From positions 1 to 9,922 of the forward strand of contig JAZQKZ010000082.1 in NCBI GenBank assembly GCA_045542415.1: DNA of 9,922 nucleotides, in the 5' to 3' direction. The notes beneath the pieces were generated by a model. That model was given only the letters and a program-made list of their open reading frames with translations. It made no database searches and had not been told where the DNA came from. Below, piece by piece: positions 6,192 to 9,922 of the stretch; the first letter of the stretch is position 1; every line of letters starts with the position of its first letter. The DNA comes from UMGS1958 sp045542415. GTDB lineage: Bacteria > Bacillota > Clostridia > UBA1381. A program made the translations under genes and the position numbers.

Positions 6192-6878
6192 TTATAAATA
6201 TTTAGTTGTAAGCTCTATTCCGGCACTTGCAACACGTGCAAGCCGTAAGATGGTTTTCTTGCCGTAATATTTTTCAGCTAATGCTAATAATATATCATAT
6301 TGCAAACCATTATTTCTAATGTATTCTGCAAGTATCGTATATGGCTGCTCTGTATCAACCGGAGCTTGCTCCATTATATCAAGAACATCCAACAGCTGTA
6401 AATATGCTTTATTTTCCGCAGTTACTTCTGTTTTTGGAGGTTTTATAACAATCTCAAGCTTTATATCTCTTTTTATACGATCCTTTGCAATATTAGTTGC
6501 AAATATGCGTTCTCTCGGCATTTGTGTGGTCAGTCCCATTTTATGCAGAATTGCAAGCCCTGTTTCATAGCCAATATCGGGTAAAAGATATTTATCTGCA
6601 ATCAACTGTTCTTGGTTAATTCTGAGCTCTCCAAAAGGAGTATTTATTGTCCTGTAATATATTCCTTTTTCATACACTCTGAATTCCGGAACTATTCTTG
6701 AATGCAGTATATCTCTGATAACATCCGCTGTCCGCATATCTGCTTCATCCTGATTTATATCGTATTCTTCAGCAATATCTCTTGCAATTTCTTTTGTATA
6801 AATGGGCACGCCTATTTCTGTATTCCGTATAATATTGCAAGCAAACTCCATATATGATACTCTCATGTCTATGATCAT
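6192..6878 (-). CDS. AbiEi/DUF6088-like antitoxin-type transcriptional regulator
   Basis: A 228-residue protein. Residues 20-60 (TEIGVPIYTKEIARDIAEEY, then a long helix) look like a winged helix-turn-helix. The middle has features I associate with the AbiEi/DUF6088 group: KGIYYRTINTPFGEL (71-85), GYETGLAIL (103-111) and GLTTQMP (115-121), followed by an ATN..R strand. AbiEi proteins are DNA-binding antitoxins that repress their own operon and are normally followed by the nucleotidyltransferase toxin AbiEii. Here no toxin follows; a terminator stands 5 bp after the stop. AGGA lies 9 nt before ATG 6878, and ATG 6866 is an alternative start. A consensus promoter with an inverted repeat (6903-6931) suggests self-repression. 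Alternative: a regulator of the element unrelated to toxin-antitoxin function. Confidence is high for the gene, moderate for the family. Confidence 0.72.
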   Translation of the reverse strand: MIIDMRVSYMEFACNIIRNTEIGVPIYTKEIARDIAEEYDINQDEADMRTADVIRDILHSRIVPEFRVYEKGIYYRTINTPFGELRINQEQLIADKYLLPDIGYETGLAILHKMGLTTQMPRERIFATNIAKDRIKRDIKLEIVIKPPKTEVTAENKAYLQLLDVLDIMEQAPVDTEQPYTILAEYIRNNGLQYDILLALAEKYYGKKTILRLARVASAGIELTTKYL

Positions 6879-6902
6879 CCCCTTAAATCCTAAACTTTCA
6901 TT

Positions 6903-6931
6903 ATTGTACCAAAATCAGCACATTTTGTCAA
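6903..6931 (-). promoter_or_regulatory. Near-consensus sigma-A promoter of the DUF6088-like gene
   Basis: TTGACA (6926-6931) and TACAAT (6903-6908) on the minus strand are separated by exactly 17 bp, only one base off the sigma-A consensus. The expected start near 6896 gives a leader of about 18 nt before ATG 6878. It lies right after the helicase gene, within 30 bp of its stop. Confidence 0.85.
6910..6927. promoter_or_regulatory. Inverted repeat in the promoter spacer: candidate operator
   Basis: CAAAAT (6910-6915) and ATTTTG (6922-6927) form a perfect 6-bp inverted repeat with a 6-bp centre. It fills the spacer between the -10 and -35 boxes and touches the -35. A dimeric regulator bound here would block RNA polymerase; the product of the gene itself is the obvious candidate. 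The repeat is short and AT-rich. Confidence 0.45.
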
Positions 6932-6957
6932 TACATCATTCATAAATACTCTCATGC

Positions 6958-9922
6958 CTATCTTTCCACCTCTCTGTTTCTTTTTCTATCTTCATCCGGC
7001 TCGCTCATATCAACACCCTCATGCTCACGCTTATCCATATTCAATAATGCATCAAGTGCCGCAAGTCGTTGTGTTTTCTCTGCAAGCTCGGCTTCCTGCG
7101 GAAACTCCTTTACACTTTCGACCTTTGCATTCTCAAACTGCTTTTGCAATTCATCCAAATCCACACGATAACCTTCAAGCCGTTTTTCCATACCGTCAAG
7201 TGCGTTGTCTATTCTTTGTATATTACCGAATACATCAATTCCAAGCTCCACAGGATGCCGCAGTTGATTACGCAATGCCAATACATGAGTTTTTCTTACA
7301 GTGTCAATGGATAACTCCATTGTAAAACCTCTGTAATCACCAACCGTAACAGCTTCAGGTGCTGTCATTGCCTTACACCTTTCTATAAGTGCTTTGCCTG
7401 CAAGTTCCTTTTCGTGATATGTAACACCTTCAATAGTCATGGGATAAAACTTTCCTTCCTCTTTTGGATATACCTTTAATTGCTCAATATCACTTTCCAT
7501 TCCGGCAATGCGTGTTTTGGTGTCCTGTATTTTCATCGGGTAGTACTTTATAACCTTATCTTCAAGTTCATATTTCTGTGACATAAAGTTGGATTTTATC
7601 AATTTTAGTTTCGCAACTTGAGTATCCAAATCCATCTTTTCCTTTATATGCGGATTACCCGTTGCCAGTGCCTTTATCTCCGCATACGATAATGCAGTTT
7701 CATCAATATCCTCTGCACTTCTTACAGGTGATTTACTCGTCATTATTTGCGATATGAATTTCTGCTTATTCTCCACCAGTTGCCACATATAACTGTCAAA
7801 GGTGTCTTTGGTAACATACCTGAAAATATCAACCTTTTCATTAGTGTTACCCTGTCTGACAATTCTTCCGCTGCGTTGCTCCAAATCTGCCGGACGCCAG
7901 GGACAGTCAATATCATGCAATGCTATGAGCCTTGTCTGTACATTAGTTCCTGCACCCATTTTCTGTGTAGAGCCGAGAAGTATTCTCACATCACCCTTAC
8001 GCACTTTTGAGAATAGTTCTTTCTTTTTCACCTCATTATCTGCATCGTGAATAAATGCAATATCACTTTCAGGTACGCCTTTCTGCAATAGTTTACTTTT
8101 AATGTCTGTGTAAACACTGAATGTATCATCACCTTTAGGAGTTGATAAATCACAAAACACAAGTTGAGCACTCTTTTTATCTGACGTTTTCTCCCATATG
8201 TCATATACATTATTTGCACAAGCCGAAACCTTTGAATTTTTATCATCCGGTAACAACGGATTTATGAGCCTTTGGTCAAGTGCAAGTTTTCTACCGTCAT
8301 TAGTGATTTTAAGCATATTATCAACAGACGGGTCAACTGTTCTGTTTCTGACTTTATCAGCTCTGCCAGACAATTCTTTTACCATATCCTTTTGTATATC
8401 CGTAGGCTCTACCGCTACGTTATGGTACTGTGCTTCGGGCACGGGAAGCTTTAACATATCAGCAGTCTGAATATCTGCTACTTCCTTAAACATAGTCATA
8501 AGCTCCGGCAAATTAAAGAACTTCGCAAACCTTGTCTTTGCTCTGTAACCACTGCCCTCCGGTGCAAGCTCTATTGCCGTAACTGTTTCACCGAACGTAG
8601 ATGCCCATGCATCAAAGTGCTGCAAATCATTTCTTACAAGAGTGTCATATTGCAGATACCTCTGCATCGTGTACATTTCTACCATTGAGTTTGATATTGG
8701 CGTACCTGTTGCAAGTATAGTTCCTTTACCGCCCGTCAGTTCGTCAAGGTATCGGCATTTCATAAACAGGTCACTTGACTTCTGTGCCTCTGTCTGAGCT
8801 ATACCGCCTACATTACGCATTTTGGTGTATAGGAACAAATTCTTGTAATAGTGCGCCTCATCCACAAAAAGTCTGTCAACACCTAACTCCTCAAAAGTGA
8901 CAACATCATCTTTTCTGCTTGTATCATTGAGCTTACTTATCTTTGCTTCAATACTGCGTCTGGTCTTTTCCATCTGCTTTATGGTAAAGTTCTCAGCCTT
9001 ATCACGCTTTGCTTCTCTGATTCCATCTAGGATTTCATCAAGCTGCATTTGAAGAATTGCCTTTTGTCTTTCTTCTGACATCGGTATCTTTTCAAACTGA
9101 CTATGACCGATTATGACTGCATCATAATCACCCGTTGCAATACGTCCGCAGAATTTCTTTCTGTTTTTCGTTTCAAAATCCTTTTTTGTTGCAACAAGGA
9201 TATTCGCTGCCGGATACAACTGCAAAAACTCACTTGCCCATTGTTCCGTCAAATGGTTCGGTACAACAAAAAGGGACTTATTACAAAGTCCCAAGCGTTT
9301 CATTTCCATTGCAGCGGATACCATAGTCCAAGTCTTTCCGGCACCTACAACGTGTCCCAACAGCGAATTACCGCCGTACATTACTCTTGCAACAGCATTC
9401 TTCTGATGTGTACGAAGCTGTATTTCAGGATTCATTCCCGAAAACCGTATATGACTCCCATCATACTCCCGAGGTCGCACGGAATTGAATTTTTCATTGT
9501 AAAGCTTTGTCAGTGCTTCACGTCTCTCCGGATCTTTCCAAATCCAGTTGTCAAACTCATTCTTGATTAAATCCTGTTTCTGCTGTGCAATAGTGGTTTC
9601 CTTTTGATTAAGCACCGCAACACGGTTTCCTTTTTCGTTTTCTACATAATCAAAGATACGCACATCTTTAAGATTTAAAGATTCCTCTATAATCTTGTAT
9701 GCGTTTATACGTTTAGTGCCATATGTATTATTTGCCTTTACATTCGCCTTGTCGTAGTTCTTGCCGACTACATTCCAAGTGCCTGTCAGCTTTGAATACT
9801 GCACATCAATATTCCGACTTGCCCAATATGACGGACTTAGTAATTCAAATGTGAACTCCTTTATATATTCCGGCGGAATCCATGTGGCACCTAAGCGTAT
9901 TGTAATCTCACTTGCAGTCAAA
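6958..9922 (-). CDS. C-terminal part of a giant SNF2-like helicase (methylase-helicase type), start beyond the right edge
   Basis: The frame is open to the right edge, so about 990 C-terminal residues are seen; a TTG at 9921 is only an edge artefact. Counting from it: motif I VVGAGKTWT (191-199, Lys196), DEAH box VDEAHYYKN (353-361), motif III ATGTPISNS (404-412), motif V STQKMGAGTNVQ (651-662) and motif VI QRSGRIVRQGN (682-692). This order and the QRxGRxxRQGN box are those of SNF2-like superfamily 2 translocases. Sequence before motif I and the length fit the COG4646-type proteins of Firmicutes mobile elements, in which an adenine-specific DNA methylase domain precedes the helicase; that part would lie outside the window. 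Residues 765-987 are charged and helical, probably coiled coil. All ATPase motifs are intact. Role on element DNA (replication, transfer or defence evasion) is not established. Confidence 0.88.
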   Translation of the reverse strand, partial: LTASEITIRLGATWIPPEYIKEFTFELLSPSYWASRNIDVQYSKLTGTWNVVGKNYDKANVKANNTYGTKRINAYKIIEESLNLKDVRIFDYVENEKGNRVAVLNQKETTIAQQKQDLIKNEFDNWIWKDPERREALTKLYNEKFNSVRPREYDGSHIRFSGMNPEIQLRTHQKNAVARVMYGGNSLLGHVVGAGKTWTMVSAAMEMKRLGLCNKSLFVVPNHLTEQWASEFLQLYPAANILVATKKDFETKNRKKFCGRIATGDYDAVIIGHSQFEKIPMSEERQKAILQMQLDEILDGIREAKRDKAENFTIKQMEKTRRSIEAKISKLNDTSRKDDVVTFEELGVDRLFVDEAHYYKNLFLYTKMRNVGGIAQTEAQKSSDLFMKCRYLDELTGGKGTILATGTPISNSMVEMYTMQRYLQYDTLVRNDLQHFDAWASTFGETVTAIELAPEGSGYRAKTRFAKFFNLPELMTMFKEVADIQTADMLKLPVPEAQYHNVAVEPTDIQKDMVKELSGRADKVRNRTVDPSVDNMLKITNDGRKLALDQRLINPLLPDDKNSKVSACANNVYDIWEKTSDKKSAQLVFCDLSTPKGDDTFSVYTDIKSKLLQKGVPESDIAFIHDADNEVKKKELFSKVRKGDVRILLGSTQKMGAGTNVQTRLIALHDIDCPWRPADLEQRSGRIVRQGNTNEKVDIFRYVTKDTFDSYMWQLVENKQKFISQIMTSKSPVRSAEDIDETALSYAEIKALATGNPHIKEKMDLDTQVAKLKLIKSNFMSQKYELEDKVIKYYPMKIQDTKTRIAGMESDIEQLKVYPKEEGKFYPMTIEGVTYHEKELAGKALIERCKAMTAPEAVTVGDYRGFTMELSIDTVRKTHVLALRNQLRHPVELGIDVFGNIQRIDNALDGMEKRLEGYRVDLDELQKQFENAKVESVKEFPQEAELAEKTQRLAALDALLNMDKREHEGVDMSEPDEDRKRNREVER

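Noticed and set aside
6890..6956. 21-codon frame from ATG 6956 as a small peptide gene
   Set aside because: It overlaps the -35/-10 boxes of a near-consensus promoter, has no ribosome site and no sequence feature of note.
9103..9570. 155-codon plus-strand open frame
   Set aside because: It lies wholly opposite the helicase motifs, has no ribosome site and no recognizable domain.
9919..9921. TTG at 9921 as the start of the helicase gene
   Set aside because: The frame is open to the window edge, no upstream sequence is available to judge a ribosome site, and the protein class normally has a long region before this point.

Overview
The window is a slice of a conjugative or mobilizable element from a low-GC Gram-positive bacterium, most likely a gut Clostridia member of the Ruminococcus/Oscillospiraceae type. 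This rests on strong AGGAGG-type ribosome sites, textbook sigma-A promoters, PcfB, DpnD/PcfM-like and MobC/relaxase proteins of the kind found in Firmicutes elements, and a secreted protein made of Cys-rich repeats of a style common in such gut bacteria. The taxon is inferred from gene types only. Every gene I can support lies on the minus strand, so transcription runs from high to low coordinates. I see no rRNA, tRNA, CRISPR array or insertion sequence, and no gene-free stretch over 300 bp.

In transcription order: (1) 9922-6958, the C-terminal ~990 residues of a giant SNF2-like helicase of the type that carries an N-terminal DNA methylase domain; its start is off the right edge. (2) 6931-6158, a self-contained unit with a near-consensus promoter holding an inverted repeat, an AbiEi/DUF6088-like regulator gene without a toxin partner, and a perfect-stem terminator. 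(3) 6131-4790, a 50-residue four-Cys protein overlapping an actin-like parM, then a ParR-like adaptor; together a type II (ParMR) segregation cassette. TGATATTA motifs at its end may be the centromere. (4) 4693-2041, a DpnD/PcfM-like protein, a large palindrome that could be the origin of transfer, mobC, a MOB_P-type relaxase and pcfB, the last three overlapping and evidently translationally coupled. (5) A terminator at 1992-2015 closes this run. Its stem also supplies the -35 box of a promoter for (6), a long secreted Cys-rich repeat protein that starts at 1948 and runs off the left edge.

Together, MobC and the relaxase would form the relaxosome at oriT, PcfB would help dock it to a coupling protein (not in this window), the helicase would process element DNA, and ParM/ParR would keep an extrachromosomal form segregating. 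The secreted protein sits just after pcfB, where elements of this kind often have the VirD4/PcfC coupling-protein gene; it looks like separately expressed cargo or a cell-surface factor. The least expected items are that repeat protein, the fused terminator-promoter, the Cys motif shared by two small proteins of the par/mob run, and the stand-alone antitoxin-like regulator.
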